Made by a program: the position numbers and the translations under genes. This document shows, piece after piece, positions 17,324-26,168 of a stretch of 64,000 nt of DNA. Every line of letters starts with the position of its first letter. Positions within the stretch are counted from its first letter, which is position 1. Source of the DNA: Nissabacter sp. SGAir0207 (GTDB lineage Bacteria > Pseudomonadota > Gammaproteobacteria > Enterobacterales > Enterobacteriaceae); the NCBI RefSeq assembly GCF_005491205.1, contig NZ_CP028036.1:186001-250000 (forward strand), in the 5' to 3' direction. The notes below the pieces were generated by a model. It did no database searches, had not been told where the DNA came from, and saw only the letters and a program-made list of their open reading frames with translations.

Positions 17324-18523
17324 ATGGAATCCTGGAAGGTCAACCTTATCTCTATCTGGCTCGGCTGCTTTTTTACCGGGCTGGCCATCAGCCAAATCCT
17401 GCCGTTTTTGCCACTCTATATTGAGCAACTGGGCGTGCACTCGCCGGACGCGCTGCCGGTCTGGTCAGGGCTGACGTTTAGCGTCACCTTTTTGGTTTCG
17501 GCGCTGGTGGCGCCGCTGTGGGGCAGTCTGGCCGACCGCAAGGGGCGCAAGCTGATGCTGCTGCGTGCGGCGCTGGGCATGAGCGTGGTGATCTTCCTTC
17601 AGGCATTCGTCACCCAGCCGTGGCAACTGCTGCTGTTGCGCGGCCTGATGGGGCTGACTTCCGGCTACATCCCCAATGCGATGGCGCTGGTGGCAACCCA
17701 GTCGCCGAAGGATCGCAGCGGCTGGGCGCTGAGCACGGTGGCGACCGGCCAGATCAGCGGCGTGATTGCTGGGCCGCTGCTGGGCGGGATGCTGGCGGAT
17801 TGGATTGGCCTGCGCGCGGTGTTCCTGTTCACCTCCGGCCTGCTGTTGGTCTGCTTCTTTATTACGCTGTTCCTGATCAAGGAGAGCGGGCACCGCATCG
17901 TCAGCAAGCAGGAGCGGCTGAGCGGCAAGGCGATCTTCCGCACGCTGAAAAATCCGGCGCTGGTGGTCAGCCTGTTCTTTACCACGCTGACCATCCAGCT
18001 CTCCAACGGCTCCATCAGCCCGATTCTGACGCTGTTCGTGCGGCACCTGGCCCCGGATATCCAGAACATCGCCTTTGTCAGCGGCTTTATCGCCGCGGTG
18101 CCGGGGGTTTCGGCGCTCTTCTCCGCGCCGGTGCTGGGCAAGCTTGGCGACCGCATCGGCACCGGGCGGATCCTGGTGGCAACGCTTTCGGTCTCGATCC
18201 TGCTGTTTATCGGCATGTCTTTCGTCACCAGCCCGACCCAATTGGCGGTGCTGCGCTTCCTGCTCGGTTTCGCTGATGGCGCGATGATGCCAGCGGTGCA
18301 GACGCTGCTGCTGCGCCAAAGCAGTGACCAGACCACCGGGCGGATCTTTGGCTACAACCAATCCTTTATGTATCTGGGGAATGTGGCGGGGCCGCTGCTC
18401 GGCTCAATGATCTCGGCAATGGCGGGCTACCGTTGGGTGTTTGTCTGCACGGCGCTGGTGGTGCTGATCAACACGCTGGTATTCGTCAGCATCAGCCGAC
18501 GGCGGGAACGGCGCGCGGGATAA
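17324..18523 (+). CDS. mdtG: MFS multidrug exporter MdtG
   Basis: A 399-residue major facilitator protein with 12 predicted membrane segments. It follows E. coli MdtG closely: WLGCFFTGLAISQILPFLPL, LADRKGRKLMLLRAALGM (loop 2-3 signature), ISPILTLFVRHLA, VPGVSALFSAPVLGKLGDRI and RIFGYNQSFMYLGNV. MdtG confers fosfomycin and deoxycholate resistance when overproduced in E. coli and is activated by MarA/SoxS there; I did not identify a marbox. The N-terminus is about eight residues shorter than in E. coli. The ATG at 17324 has only a distant AAAGG. It converges on the NCS1 permease gene. Confidence 0.85.
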   Translation: MESWKVNLISIWLGCFFTGLAISQILPFLPLYIEQLGVHSPDALPVWSGLTFSVTFLVSALVAPLWGSLADRKGRKLMLLRAALGMSVVIFLQAFVTQPWQLLLLRGLMGLTSGYIPNAMALVATQSPKDRSGWALSTVATGQISGVIAGPLLGGMLADWIGLRAVFLFTSGLLLVCFFITLFLIKESGHRIVSKQERLSGKAIFRTLKNPALVVSLFFTTLTIQLSNGSISPILTLFVRHLAPDIQNIAFVSGFIAAVPGVSALFSAPVLGKLGDRIGTGRILVATLSVSILLFIGMSFVTSPTQLAVLRFLLGFADGAMMPAVQTLLLRQSSDQTTGRIFGYNQSFMYLGNVAGPLLGSMISAMAGYRWVFVCTALVVLINTLVFVSISRRRERRAG

Positions 18524-18536
18524 TATTTTTGATGGA

Positions 18537-18558
18537 TGCGGCCCCTGATGGGGCCGCA
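18537..18558. terminator. Hairpin between convergent mdtG and permease genes
   Basis: TGCGGCCCC-TGAT-GGGGCCGCA, a nine-base-pair stem. T-runs are weak on both sides, so it may be only a partial terminator. Confidence 0.5.
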
Positions 18559-18570
18559 GTGGTTTCTGGG

Positions 18571-19965
18571 CTACGCCTGACTGCCGCTGAGCGCCGGCAG
18601 GGCGTGGCGGCGGACGCAGAGCGGGTAGGCGATGGCGGTCACCACCAGACTGATTACCCAGGAGATGTCCGCGCCGGGGATCAGCTTCGCGTAGGGGCCG
18701 GTGAAGAAGGCGTTCTCCACGAAGGGGATCTGCACCACGATGCCGCCGAAGTAGACCAGCAGCGCCCGCCCGTTCAGCCGACCATAGCGGCCGCCGTCGG
18801 CGCTGAAGATGGCGTTGATGTCATAACGCTGCTTGTTGATCAGGTAGAAGTCGAGCAGGTTAATCACGCTCCACGGGATCAGCACCGCAATCAGCGCCAG
18901 AATCAGGTTGAAGAAGAAGGCGACGAAATTCTCCGAGGCGGCCAGTGCCACCAGCACCGAGGCGACCAGCACCAGCGTTGAGAACAGGATGCGCACCCGT
19001 GCGCCCGGCGTCCAGCTTGGGCGGAAGGTCTGCACGGCGGTGATCAGGGAGAGCACCGCGCCATACAGGTTCATTGAGTTGTGGCAGATGATGTTAATCA
19101 GGAACAGCACCATCAGCACCGGCCCCAGCCAGCCGGTGGCCTGCCGCACTGCCGCCATCGCGTCACTGCCATCCGGCACCATGTTGACCGCCACCATGCC
19201 GAACACAAAGGCCAGAATGGTGCCGCAACAGGCTCCAAGATAGGTGCAGAGGAAGGGGCGGGCGATGCCGACGCTGGCTGGCAGGTAGCGCGAGTAGTCG
19301 GAGGTGTAGGGCGAGAAGCTGATCTGCCACACCGCGCCGATGCAGAAGGTGGCGAACCAACCGGCCAGTGAGAAGCTGCCGCGCTGCCAGAAATCCGCCG
19401 GGAAGGGCTGGCCGAGCATCAGCGCCAGCCCGAGTAGCAGCGCCGCGCCCATCACCCAAGCCCCCACCTTGTTGATGCGGTGGATAAAGTGGTAGCCCAC
19501 CACACCAATCAGGGTGGCGGTGATCGCGCCGACCAGCGTGGCGCTCGGCAGCGGCAGCGCCGGGATGACGTTATTGATCACCTTGCCGGAGAGCGAGATG
19601 TTGGAGATAAAGAAGCCGAGGTAGATAACGGTGGTGAAGGCGATCACCAGCAGCGAGCCGTAGCGGCCAAACTGCGCGCGGCTCTGCACCATCTGCGGGA
19701 TGCCGACCTGCGGCCCCTGCGCGGAGGTGAGCGCCAGAAACAGCCCGCCAAACAGATGGCCAGCGACGATCGCCGTCAGGGCGGAGAGAATGTTCAGGTG
19801 GAACGTCTGGGTAGAGATGGCACCGGTCACCACCGCCAGTGGCGCGATGTTGGTGCAGAACCACAGGGTGAACAGGCTGCGCGCCTGCCCGTGGCGTTCA
19901 GCGGGCGGGACATAATCCACCGACTTGTTCTCAATCAAGGGGTTCTGCTCTGGCTGACTCTTCAT
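18571..19965 (-). CDS. NCS1-family purine/cytosine-type permease
   Basis: A 464-residue inner-membrane symporter with 12 hydrophobic segments. NCS1 features include the early SLFTLWFCTNIAPLAV helix, the GPQVGIPQMVQSRAQFG motif and SFSPYTSDYSRYLP in the middle. The family imports nucleobases, hydantoins, allantoin and related nitrogen heterocycles. ATG 19965 has an ideal GGAGG five bases upstream; the frame continues 23 codons further but without coding support. It is the last gene of the Rut-like cluster, 155 bases after the aldehyde dehydrogenase, and probably brings in its substrate. Confidence 0.9.
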   Translation of the reverse strand: MKSQPEQNPLIENKSVDYVPPAERHGQARSLFTLWFCTNIAPLAVVTGAISTQTFHLNILSALTAIVAGHLFGGLFLALTSAQGPQVGIPQMVQSRAQFGRYGSLLVIAFTTVIYLGFFISNISLSGKVINNVIPALPLPSATLVGAITATLIGVVGYHFIHRINKVGAWVMGAALLLGLALMLGQPFPADFWQRGSFSLAGWFATFCIGAVWQISFSPYTSDYSRYLPASVGIARPFLCTYLGACCGTILAFVFGMVAVNMVPDGSDAMAAVRQATGWLGPVLMVLFLINIICHNSMNLYGAVLSLITAVQTFRPSWTPGARVRILFSTLVLVASVLVALAASENFVAFFFNLILALIAVLIPWSVINLLDFYLINKQRYDINAIFSADGGRYGRLNGRALLVYFGGIVVQIPFVENAFFTGPYAKLIPGADISWVISLVVTAIAYPLCVRRHALPALSGSQA

Positions 19966-20090
19966 TGTATCCTCCGGCATGACATCAAAAGGGGTCGCGT
20001 TGGGGTCGTTTTCCTGAAAAAAGCGCATGGCCATCCGGGCAACATCATGGGTGTTGCCTTGGATACGATCTGGCGTGGTGGTTCCCGGAA

Positions 20091-20113
20091 CCGGCAGGGC
20101 AGCCCTGCCGGTG
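20091..20113 (-). terminator. Hairpin between aldehyde dehydrogenase and permease genes
   Basis: ACCGGCAGGGC pairs with GCCCTGCCGGT almost without a loop. There is no T-run, so it is more likely a processing or attenuation structure that lowers permease expression than a full terminator. Confidence 0.35.
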
Positions 20114-20119
20114 GGTGGC

Positions 20120-21586
20120 TTACCGCATTACAAAGGGATCATCGATCGGCTCGTCACTGGTGCGCAGCCACACGGTCTTGGTGGTGGTGTACTCCAGCGC
20201 GGCATCGATGCCGCCCTCACGGCCAAAGCCCGATTTGCCGTAGCCGCCGAATGGCGCCAGCGGCGAGACGGCACGGTAGGTGTTGAGCCACACCACGCCA
20301 CAGCGCAGGCGGCGTGTCACACGGTGGGCGCGCGTCAGGTTCTGGGTGAAGACGCCAGCGGCCAGCCCATACTCGGTGGCGTTCGCCAGCGCGATGGCCT
20401 CCGCCTCATCGCGGAAGGTCAGCACCGACAGCACCGGGCCAAACAGCTCCTGCACCACGCTCTCCGCCTGTGGCACGGCAGCGCAGTCGAGGATGGTCGG
20501 CGGGTAGTAGAAGCCGGGGCGATCGAGGGCGTAGTGGCCGGTCACCAGCCGCGCGCCCTGCTCCAGTGAGCGGTTGACTACCTGCTCAATCAGGTTCTTC
20601 TGCCGTTCGGTGCAGAGCGGGCCAAACTGGGTCTCCGGCTGCTGCGGGCAGCCAATCACAATACCGCTCACTTTCTGGGTCAGCTTCTCAATGAACGCCT
20701 CTTTGATGCTCTCGGCCACCAGCAGCCGCGAGCCAGCCACGCAGCTCTGCCCGGAGGCGGAGAAGATGGCAGCGACCTGCGCGTTGGCCGCGCTCTCCAG
20801 ATCGGCATCCTCAAACACGATAAACGGCGACTTGCCGCCCAGCTCCAGCGAGGTGCGCGCCAGGTTCTCCGCGCTGTTGCGGATGATGTGGCGGGCGGTC
20901 TCCGCCCCGCCGGTGAAGGCGATGTGGTCAACGTCGGGGTGGGTGGTCAGCACGCTGCCGCACTCGTCGGCAAAACCGGTGATGATGTTACATACCCCCG
21001 GCGGGAAGCCCGCCTCATCAATCAGGCGGGCGAAGGCCAGCAGCGGCGCGGGCGCGGCCTCCGAGGCCTTCACCACCACCGTGCAGCCAGCGGCGATGGC
21101 CGGGCCAATCTTGACCGCCGACAGGAACAGTTGGCTGTTCCACGGGATGATCGCCGCCACTACGCCGACCGGTTCGCGCTTGATCCAGGTCTCCATGTCC
21201 GGCTTGTCGATACTCAGCGTCGTGCCATCCATCTTGTCGGCCAGCCCGGCGTAGAAGCGGTAGTACTCCGCCACATAGCCGACCTGCGCCCGCGTCTCGC
21301 GGATGATCTTGCCGGTGTCCAGCGTCTCCAGCCGCGCCAAGTGGTCGGCGTGCTGCTCCACCAGTTCGGCCAGCCGCCACAGCAGCTTGCCGCGCGCGCC
21401 GGCGCTCATGGCGCGCCAGCCGTCCGAGTGGAAGGCCCGGCTGGCGGCGGCCACCGCGCGGTTCACCTCGTCGGTGCGCGCCTCGGCCATCTCCGCCCAC
21501 GGCTCGCCGGTGGCAGGGTTCAGTGAGGCGAAGCGGGCCGCGCCCTCGTCAAAGCGGCCATCAATATAGAGTGCGAACGATTCCAT
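20120..21586 (-). CDS. Aldehyde dehydrogenase
   Basis: A 488-residue NAD(P)-dependent aldehyde dehydrogenase. The cofactor and catalytic residues are intact: Asn in IIPWNSQLFL, Glu in LELGGKSPF, Cys in GQSCVAGSR and the NAD-binding FTGGAETAR. It should oxidise a semialdehyde to the acid in the cytoplasm. GGGGGAGAG precedes ATG 21586. It follows the LLM monooxygenase by eight bases in one operon, so the aldehyde is probably produced by ring opening and hydrolysis steps encoded upstream. The substrate is not determined by sequence. Confidence 0.93.
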   Translation of the reverse strand: MESFALYIDGRFDEGAARFASLNPATGEPWAEMAEARTDEVNRAVAAASRAFHSDGWRAMSAGARGKLLWRLAELVEQHADHLARLETLDTGKIIRETRAQVGYVAEYYRFYAGLADKMDGTTLSIDKPDMETWIKREPVGVVAAIIPWNSQLFLSAVKIGPAIAAGCTVVVKASEAAPAPLLAFARLIDEAGFPPGVCNIITGFADECGSVLTTHPDVDHIAFTGGAETARHIIRNSAENLARTSLELGGKSPFIVFEDADLESAANAQVAAIFSASGQSCVAGSRLLVAESIKEAFIEKLTQKVSGIVIGCPQQPETQFGPLCTERQKNLIEQVVNRSLEQGARLVTGHYALDRPGFYYPPTILDCAAVPQAESVVQELFGPVLSVLTFRDEAEAIALANATEYGLAAGVFTQNLTRAHRVTRRLRCGVVWLNTYRAVSPLAPFGGYGKSGFGREGGIDAALEYTTTKTVWLRTSDEPIDDPFVMR

Positions 21587-21594
21587 CTCTCCCC

Positions 21595-22635
21595 CTAGTC
21601 ACGAAATTCAGGCATAACGTAGCGAATGAAGCGCTCCAGCGATGCCTTTTTCCGTGCAAAGGTCATGCCGCTGTCCAGCCACAGGGAGAACTCCCCATAA
21701 CCCATCGCCTCATACTGTTTCAGCCGGGTGATCACCTCATTCGGCGTGCCGATTGCCAGGTTTTTGCGCATCATCTCCGGCGTGTAGTAGCGGTTGGCGG
21801 CGATCTCCTCGTCGCTCAGGGGCGCGATCAGCCCTTGCTCCACTGGCCGCTCATTCTTGAACCATGCGCCGAAGTAGTTGTAGAAGCGGTTAAGCTCCTC
21901 CGCCGCCTGTTGCGCGTCGGCCTCATCTTCCGCCACGTAGCCGTGCTGGAGCAGCATGATCTTCAGCGGCTTCTCGGGCGCGAACTGCTGGCAGGCCGCC
22001 TTGAAGCACTCCACCAGCCGCACGATCTCCTCCTCGCCTTGGTGCAGTGGCGTCACCTGCACGTTGCAGCCGTTCTTCACCGCAAACTCATGGCTGTTGG
22101 GGTCACGCGCCGCCACCCAGATGGGCGGGTGGGGCTGCTGTTTCGGCAGCGGGGCGGAGGTGGTGGAGGGGAATGACCAGTACTCGCCCTGATGGGCGTA
22201 GTCGCCCTCCCACAGTTTTTTCACCGCGGGCACCAGTTCGCGCATCCGCTGGCCAGCGTCCCAGGCGGTAAGGCCCGGCATCAGGCGCTCATATTCATAA
22301 GAGTACGCGCCGCGGGCGATGCCCAGCTCCAGCCGGCCGTTGGTTATCACGTCGGTCATCGCCGCCTCGCCCGCCAACCGGATGGGGTGGGTGAAGGGCG
22401 CGATGATGGTGCCGGTGCCGAGCCGCACATGCTGGGTGCGGTGGGCGATATCCACCAGATTGATCAGGGGGTTCGGGGCGATGGTGAAGTTCATGCCGTG
22501 GTGCTCGCCCGTCCAGATGGCGTGCATCCCGCCCTGATCGGCGATTTCACAGAGCTGCATCATCTCCTCATACAGCTGCTGCTGGGACTCCTCGGGCGAG
22601 GTTCTTTCCATATGGAGGAACAGGGACATTTTCAT
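21595..22635 (-). CDS. LLM-class flavin-dependent monooxygenase
   Basis: A 346-residue bacterial-luciferase-like enzyme. Family marks are the start MKMSLFLHMERTSPEESQQQ, IWTGEHHGMNFTIAPNPL, VRLGTGTIIAPFTHPIRLAG and NGRLELGIARGAYSYEYERL. With FMNH2 and O2 such enzymes hydroxylate or cleave ring carbons next to nitrogen or sulfur; RutA opens uracil this way. It should depend on the flavin reductase encoded 17 bases upstream. The ribosome site GAGGA is nine bases from ATG 22635. The exact substrate is unknown. The sequence looks clearly distinct from RutA, so ordinary uracil use is not assumed. Confidence 0.88.
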   Translation of the reverse strand: MKMSLFLHMERTSPEESQQQLYEEMMQLCEIADQGGMHAIWTGEHHGMNFTIAPNPLINLVDIAHRTQHVRLGTGTIIAPFTHPIRLAGEAAMTDVITNGRLELGIARGAYSYEYERLMPGLTAWDAGQRMRELVPAVKKLWEGDYAHQGEYWSFPSTTSAPLPKQQPHPPIWVAARDPNSHEFAVKNGCNVQVTPLHQGEEEIVRLVECFKAACQQFAPEKPLKIMLLQHGYVAEDEADAQQAAEELNRFYNYFGAWFKNERPVEQGLIAPLSDEEIAANRYYTPEMMRKNLAIGTPNEVITRLKQYEAMGYGEFSLWLDSGMTFARKKASLERFIRYVMPEFRD

Positions 22636-22652
22636 GCGGTTATCCTCGTAGG

Positions 22653-23582
22653 TTAGCTGGCGAACTGCCTGATTGAGCCGCTTTGCTCATCGCCGTAGTA
22701 GATGCCGTAGTTGCCGACCGCGTGCTCGCGCACAAAGCGGTTGAGCAGGGATTTCAGCGCCGAGTCAGAGAGCGGCAGCGCGGCGGCGCGGCTCAGGTCA
22801 AACCACTCGCCGCCGCGTGGCGTCGGCAGCGGGTCGGCGGCCTCCGTCGGCATGGCGCACAGGAACACGATGTGCTGGCGGTTCTGCTGGCGGTCGTCAT
22901 ACACCGAGTAGACCACGCCGGGGTTGGCGCAGATGTCGAGATCGGCCAGCAACGCCTTGAGCGTGTCACTGACGCTGTGCTGGCCGACGCGGCGTGACGG
23001 CAGCGCCGGGCCGCCGGTGGCCTGATCCACCATCACCGTATGCCCCTGACACTCGATCAGGGCGCTCACCACCACCTCCGGGCCTGCCAGCAGTGATTCA
23101 GCGCTGCGGGCCGGGGTGAAGTAGGCACCACGGTAGTAGCCCAGCCCGGCGGTGCCGCAGGAGTCGAATTGCTCCACGCGGCCAATCAAAATGGCGTGGT
23201 CGCCCGCATCCACCACTTGGTGCAGCGCGCAGTCAAACCATGCTGAGCTATGGTCAATCAACGGTGCGCCAGAGAGCGCTGGCCGCCAGCCGATCAGCGA
23301 GAAGCGATCCTCAATCTTCTGCGCGAAGATATTGGAGGTCTCCTGCTGCTGCTCCGACAGGATGTTGATGGCGAAGTGCGAACAGCCGGTGAAGTTGCTG
23401 AGGTTGGCCGAGCGCTTGTCGATGCTCACCAGCAGCAGCGGCGGATCTAGCGACACCGAGGAGAAGGAGTTGGCGGTAAAGCCGATCGGCTGCCCCTGCG
23501 GGTCGCGGCTGGTGACCACTGTCACGCCGGTCATAAAGGCGCCGAAGGCGTCACGTAACTGTCTGCGTTTATCTGCGTCCAT
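22653..23582 (-). CDS. Flavin reductase with extra C-terminal domain
   Basis: A 309-residue protein. Residues 1-165 form an HpaC/RutF-type NAD(P)H:flavin reductase (MTGVTVVTSRDPQGQPIGFT, ANSFSSVSLDPPLLLVSIDK, HFAINILSEQQQ, GDHAILIGRVE). Residues 166-309 form a second domain of about 140 residues (SALIECQGHTVMVDQATG onwards) whose spacing recalls a Nudix fold but which lacks the Nudix box. Ordinary reductases of this class are 160-190 residues long. It supplies reduced flavin to the LLM monooxygenase. Its start overlaps the hydrolase gene by 14 bases, and AAGGAG precedes ATG 23582. Confidence 0.87.
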   Translation of the reverse strand: MDADKRRQLRDAFGAFMTGVTVVTSRDPQGQPIGFTANSFSSVSLDPPLLLVSIDKRSANLSNFTGCSHFAINILSEQQQETSNIFAQKIEDRFSLIGWRPALSGAPLIDHSSAWFDCALHQVVDAGDHAILIGRVEQFDSCGTAGLGYYRGAYFTPARSAESLLAGPEVVVSALIECQGHTVMVDQATGGPALPSRRVGQHSVSDTLKALLADLDICANPGVVYSVYDDRQQNRQHIVFLCAMPTEAADPLPTPRGGEWFDLSRAAALPLSDSALKSLLNRFVREHAVGNYGIYYGDEQSGSIRQFAS

Positions 23583-24414
23583 CTGCCACTCCTTCAGGTG
23601 TGGGGAATAAAGAGCGGGAACCCCCCGCCGGGCGGAGGAACATCAGCAGCTCCTCATTGACCCGCTCGGCATCGGTCAGGTTCACCATATGTTTCGCATT
23701 CTCGATAATCACGGCGCGCCCGTGCGGGGCGGCCTGCGCCATCTGCCGTGCCATCGCCGGGCTGGAGTTAGCATCGAACTCGCCGGTCATCACCAGCACC
23801 GGGCAGCGCATCGCCTGCCAGCGGTCAGCATAGGTGCGGTCGCCGCCAGCAAAGGCACGGTAGGCGCGGGCGTAGCCCTCTACGTCCACCTGTTGCAGCC
23901 ACTCGCCAACCTGTGCGCGCAGCGTCTGCTCCTCCGGCGTGTCGCTGAACCAGCGTGCCAGCGGTGAGTCGAGGCGGGCGTGGCCGGTCGCCAGCTCCTG
24001 CGCCCGTTGCAGCACCGCCTCACGGGCGGCATCATTGCGCTTGAACACGCCGCTGATCACCACCGCGTGGCTGACCAGCGCTGGATAGTCAATCGCCAGC
24101 CCGGCGGTGATCAGCGCACCCATCGAGTGACCCGCCACCGCAAAGCACCCCTCCGGCCGCGTCGCCAGCAGGGCGGCCAGCCAGCGCACATAGTCGGGCA
24201 GGGTGGCGTCGTGCTGGAAACCCTCGCTCTGGCCGTGGCCCGGCATATCGACGGCAATCACCTTGAACGTGCGGCTCAGCCACTCAATCTGCGGATACCA
24301 CGCGGCGGCGTTCATGCCGACGCCGTGGATCAGCACCAGCGGCGGGCCGTCACCGGCCTCCAGATAGCTGGCGCGCAGGTTGCATTCAGACAGCAGCAGG
24401 GTTTTTCGGATCAT
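23569..24414 (-). CDS. Alpha/beta hydrolase (RutD-like position)
   Basis: A 281-residue alpha/beta hydrolase. The oxyanion region LVLIHGVGMNAAAW, nucleophile elbow AGHSMGAL (Ser), acid Asp in MTGEFDANSSP and His in ENAKHMVN make a complete catalytic set. It probably cleaves an amide, carbamate or ester produced by the monooxygenase, as RutD is proposed to do in uracil use; this is an inference from operon position. It overlaps the DUF1185 gene by 29 bases at its start and the reductase gene by 14 bases at its end. AAGGAA lies upstream of ATG 24414. Confidence 0.9.
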   Translation of the reverse strand: MIRKTLLLSECNLRASYLEAGDGPPLVLIHGVGMNAAAWYPQIEWLSRTFKVIAVDMPGHGQSEGFQHDATLPDYVRWLAALLATRPEGCFAVAGHSMGALITAGLAIDYPALVSHAVVISGVFKRNDAAREAVLQRAQELATGHARLDSPLARWFSDTPEEQTLRAQVGEWLQQVDVEGYARAYRAFAGGDRTYADRWQAMRCPVLVMTGEFDANSSPAMARQMAQAAPHGRAVIIENAKHMVNLTDAERVNEELLMFLRPAGGSRSLFPTPEGVADGRR

Positions 24415-24988
24415 GGCCCAATTCCTTCAAATCCAGGTAACGGTTGCCGATGCGGTGGTGCGGACGGCCGCCCAGCGCCGCGCCGAGGGCAATCACAATC
24501 TCATCGTTGAACGGCGCGTCGTTGATGTTGAACTGGATGGTCAGGTAGTGCTCGCGGCTGCCTTCGTCGTTCTTGCCCATCATCGGGATCAGGATCGGCG
24601 AGTTGGCCGGGCCACGGGTATTGTTGAAGGCGAGGTAACTTTTGCCCTGTACGGCGGAGCGGTAGTGGTTGCCGAAGTGCAGGGTGTGGATCAGCGCCGA
24701 GGCGTGCTCCAGTTCGCCATCCAGCCCGACCACCGCGCTCTTGCCAAACGCCTGCACCCGCTCGCCGGAGCCAGCCTCCTTGATGATTAGCCCGGTAAGC
24801 AGCTCGCCCAGCACCGGTGCCATCTCACGGATTTTCGGCGCGAGATCTTCCACGAAGCCCTCACCGGCCCACGGGTTCTTCACCACGGCGGCGGCAGCGA
24901 TCATCACCAGAGGGGAGCCGGCGGCCTTGCCTCCGTCGCTGTAGATCGTCTCAGTAGAGACCACGGTTTTGCGGATAGCTGGATGCAT
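24386..24988 (-). CDS. DUF1185 (amino acid synthesis family) protein
   Basis: A 200-residue protein of the AA_synth/DUF1185 family. The family pattern is visible in RKTVVSTETIYSDGGKAAGS, VMIAAAAVVKNPWAG, GKSAVVGLDGELEHASALIH and the C-terminal FNDEIVIALGAALGGRPHHR. No reaction is firmly known to me; the conserved His, Asp and Glu residues and its place first in this operon suggest a hydrolase or isomerase acting on a ring-opened or cyclic amide intermediate. GAGG precedes ATG 24988. Tight overlap with the alpha/beta hydrolase gene indicates coupled translation and a shared pathway. Confidence 0.85.
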   Translation of the reverse strand: MHPAIRKTVVSTETIYSDGGKAAGSPLVMIAAAAVVKNPWAGEGFVEDLAPKIREMAPVLGELLTGLIIKEAGSGERVQAFGKSAVVGLDGELEHASALIHTLHFGNHYRSAVQGKSYLAFNNTRGPANSPILIPMMGKNDEGSREHYLTIQFNINDAPFNDEIVIALGAALGGRPHHRIGNRYLDLKELGHDPKNPAAV

Positions 24989-25487
24989 GTCATCACCTCA
25001 ATTAAGTAAATAAAATGTTAATGTGAAGTCTCAGGTCGGGATATAACATTGGGTCTCATGGTATGTCAAAATGTGGTATACCATCATACGGAATACTTAT
25101 TGAGCAGCGTGCGAGGCGCGGTTGCTGACAAATAGATGACATTTTTCAAGCACTTTTATGACGTATGAAAGGGGAAGAAAACGCCCTGATGCCTCTGAGC
25201 CAATAAGGGCTGGGCAAGAACGGGGCGAGGGAAAGGTGGTTACGCAACTCCCTGATAAGCCTGCTTTAAAAGCGGAACTTCTGGCAGCGGGCGGTAACTG
25301 GCAGCACCCTTTTTGGCAATGTTACGAAATTGTGAGCCACCGCTGATTTAGCGAGGGCGGCCGATAGGGCAGGCGAGCCAGCCCTTGAAGGAGGCATTGG
25401 GTGACATTGCCTGTCACCCGGCGGGGTGCTAATAGTACCCAAGGCAGGCGTTAACGACGCGTTTTTCACTCTGGCACAAGGATACCC
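24989..25487. other. Divergent control region of the Rut-like cluster
   Basis: 499 bases between the DUF1185 gene and the divergent GntR gene. It contains the palindrome at 25074-25083 about 86 bases upstream of the DUF1185 start. A 62-codon ORF at 25158-25346 has no ribosome site and is not called. Confidence 0.5.
25074..25083. promoter_or_regulatory. GntR-type operator candidate
   Basis: TGGTATACCA is a perfect palindrome and has the TGGT-ATACCA character of FadR-subfamily (GntR) sites. A related half-site ATGGTATG lies 15 bases to the left. The likely binder is the GntR protein encoded at 25488. Confidence 0.55.
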
Positions 25488-26165
25488 ATGGCCCAACACC
25501 ACACACTTAAAATCGATAACACCCCTATTACCTTGCGTGAGTTGGCGCTGACCAAGGTGCGTCAGGCGATTATCTCCGGCTATTTTGGTGCCGGTGACCG
25601 GCTGGTGGAGCGCACCCTCAGTGAAGAGCTGGGCGTCAGCCGCAGCGTGGTCAGGGAGGTGATCCGCTATCTGGAGGCGGAGGGGCTGATTGAGAACGTG
25701 CCGAAAAAGGGGCCGATTGTCGCGGTGCTGACCTGGCAGGCCGCCGAGCAGATCTACAACATCCGCCAGTTGCTGGAGCAGGAGGCCGCACAGGATTGCG
25801 CCCGGCTGGCGACTGACGCCGACAAGCAGCGGCTGCACCGCAACCTGATGCAGATCGCCCAGGCCTCCAAAGAGCAGGATGACATCAAGCGGGTGGAGGC
25901 GTCGCAGGCTTTCTACGAGTCACTGTTTTTGGTGGCGAATCACACCATCGCCTGGGAGATTGTGCAGCGGCTCAACAGCCGCATCAGCCGCCTGCGGGCG
26001 CTGACGCTGAAATACCCCGACCGGCAGATCGCTGGCTTTGAGCGCATGTCACGGATCTATGACGCCATCGAGAAGAACGACCCGGCGCTGGCGCGGCAAC
26101 GGGTCTCCGAACACCTGACCGAGGCCGCCGCGCTGGCGCGCCACATCCTAACCCACGAGGAGTAA
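25488..26165 (+). CDS. GntR-family regulator, FadR/FCD type
   Basis: A 225-residue repressor. Residues 15-75 are the winged helix (LTKVRQAIISGYFGAGDRLV, then SEELGVSRSVVREVIRYLEA), and residues 85-220 are an all-helical FCD ligand domain with metal-site Asp/His residues (FYESLFLVANHTIAWE, HLTEAAALARHI). It is divergent from the Rut-like catabolic genes and most likely controls them in response to a pathway intermediate, binding the palindrome at 25074-25083. AAGGA precedes ATG 25488. The DUF1330 gene follows after three bases. Confidence 0.92.
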   Translation: MAQHHTLKIDNTPITLRELALTKVRQAIISGYFGAGDRLVERTLSEELGVSRSVVREVIRYLEAEGLIENVPKKGPIVAVLTWQAAEQIYNIRQLLEQEAAQDCARLATDADKQRLHRNLMQIAQASKEQDDIKRVEASQAFYESLFLVANHTIAWEIVQRLNSRISRLRALTLKYPDRQIAGFERMSRIYDAIEKNDPALARQRVSEHLTEAAALARHILTHEE

Positions 26166-26168
26166 ACC

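Noticed and set aside
17465..18361. 298-codon minus-strand ORF inside mdtG
   Set aside because: Gln/Arg/His-rich shadow of a transporter gene whose forward frame clearly matches MdtG.
25158..25346. 62-codon ORF in the GntR control region
   Set aside because: No ribosome site or motif, and it lies in a promoter region.
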